DNA of 15,676 nt, from NCBI GenBank assembly GCA_016182225.1, contig JACOXV010000015.1, forward strand, positions 1 to 15,676, read 5' to 3'. The notes beneath the pieces are model-generated. The model was given only the letters and a program-made list of their open reading frames with translations, was not told where the DNA came from and made no database searches. Shown here in pieces: positions 15,314 through 15,676 of the stretch (the first letter of the stretch is position 1; every line of letters starts with the position of its first letter). The translations under genes and the position numbers were made by a program. This stretch comes from Candidatus Levyibacteriota bacterium. GTDB taxonomy: Bacteria > Patescibacteriota > Microgenomatia > Levybacterales > UBA12049.

Positions 15314-15676
15314 ATGAGCTTTAGAGAATTTTCGACATATTTGGAAAAATTGGAAGCGACGTCGTCGCGGTTGAGTTTGATTTCGATTTTGTCTGAACTG
15401 TTCAAGAAAATCGCGTCAAACGCGACTGCGGCTCCTCGTTCTGAAATTGAAGAAATTGTTTATCTGATTCAGGGGAGAATTGCGCCATTTTTTGCGCCAG
15501 TTGAGATAGGAATGGCGGAGAAAAGCGTCGCTAAATCTATTGCCAATTCGTTTGGTGTCGAAGCTCCCCAAGTCGTTAAGAAGTATCAAAAGCTCGGGGA
15601 TATGGGTTTGACTGTTTACGAACTGGCAAAGAAGCATGAATCCCACCTTCGCCAAGGCTTCGGCGGGCAAGCAAAA
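15314..15676 (+). CDS. lig: ATP-dependent DNA ligase, N-terminal part (runs off the window)
   Basis: 121 codons, open to the last base. MSFREFSTYLEKLEATSSRLSLISILSELFKKI followed by EIVYLIQGRIAPFFAPVEIGMAEKSVAKSIA and the KLGDMGLTVYELAKKH stretch is the helical DNA-binding N-terminal domain of archaeal/CPR-type ATP-dependent ligases. In such proteins an LF-type segment and then the adenylation domain with its KxDG lysine follow; these lie beyond the window. The last residues (SHLRQGFGGQAK) come from a family B repeat (15642-15672), placed in the loop after the ELAKKH helix. The ATG at 15314 is chosen for the family-like MSFREF start and the TATAAT 12 bases upstream. Element A copy 3 lies just before the promoter. 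Confidence 0.85.
   Translation, partial: MSFREFSTYLEKLEATSSRLSLISILSELFKKIASNATAAPRSEIEEIVYLIQGRIAPFFAPVEIGMAEKSVAKSIANSFGVEAPQVVKKYQKLGDMGLTVYELAKKHESHLRQGFGGQAK
15642..15672. repeat. Family B repeat read in frame inside the ligase gene
   Basis: CCCACCTTCGCCAAGGCTTC then GGCGGGCAAGC, a compact copy with arms CTTCGCC / GGCGGG. It encodes SHLRQGFGGQA. Confidence 0.75.

Noticed and set aside
15416..15670. Reverse-strand 84-residue frame at the window end
   Set aside because: The forward strand encodes a recognisable ATP-dependent ligase N-terminus over the same bases.
1..15676. tRNA or rRNA genes, or recoded TGA
   Set aside because: No cloverleaf or rRNA-like stretch was seen, and recF and other frames end properly at TGA.

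Overview
This window looks like chromosomal DNA of a Patescibacteria (CPR) bacterium, most likely from the Microgenomates side. The evidence is the mix of a bacterial core (tgt, trpS, ftsH, fpg, recF) with an archaeal-type UMP kinase and the start of an ATP-dependent DNA ligase, a stand-alone 5'-3' exonuclease related to the PolA N-terminus, a YerC/YecD-type TrpR relative, a DUF5654 membrane protein, very tight gene packing and many short dispersed palindromic repeats. TGA is used as a stop codon (recF), so there is no sign of the recoded TGA of some CPR lineages. The phylum is an inference from gene content; no rRNA or other marker is present.

Layout. 1-909: 3' part of tgt, carrying an in-frame hairpin repeat. 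926-2034: two small two-gene cassettes, DUF4258/DUF2283 and ribbon-helix-helix antitoxin/PIN toxin, each followed by a stray copy of the tgt 3' end. 2124-3274: TrpR-like regulator, a two-hairpin leader ending in a terminator, then a GNAT-like protein. 3312-4446: an abandoned trpS start followed by the intact trpS. 4481-6822: ftsH and a convergent RDD membrane protein. 6946-7902: 5'-3' exonuclease. 7976-9130: an abandoned glycosyltransferase start, then a glycosyltransferase broken by an internal deletion/frameshift. 9127-10206: two unrecognised small genes around a NUDIX-like remnant. 10326-11773: fpg, an unrecognised reverse-strand gene and a second, displaced fpg 3' end. 11917-13733: UMP kinase and recF. 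13736-14011: DUF5654 protein. 14041-15271: a Fic protein bracketed by two direct copies of the hairpin repeat found inside tgt. 15314-end: 5' part of an ATP-dependent DNA ligase.

Three themes run through the window. (1) Palindromic elements. An ~87-bp hairpin element occurs three times with compensatory base changes, and a second GC-rich family (arms resembling CCTTCGC / AAAGCTT / GCGGGCAAG) occurs about a dozen times, several copies being read in frame inside essential proteins (TrpS, RecF, ligase, the glycosyltransferase) or lying in 5' leaders. (2) Displaced gene ends. Short, diverged duplicates of gene starts (trpS, glycosyltransferase) or gene ends (tgt twice, fpg once) sit beside the intact gene, as expected if incoming DNA replaced the end of a gene and pushed the old end aside. 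(3) Extreme compaction. Convergent genes share or abut stop codons four times, and many promoters place the predicted transcription start at or within a few bases of the start codon, implying leaderless mRNAs. These themes suggest a small genome remodelled mainly by recombination at gene ends and by repeat insertion.
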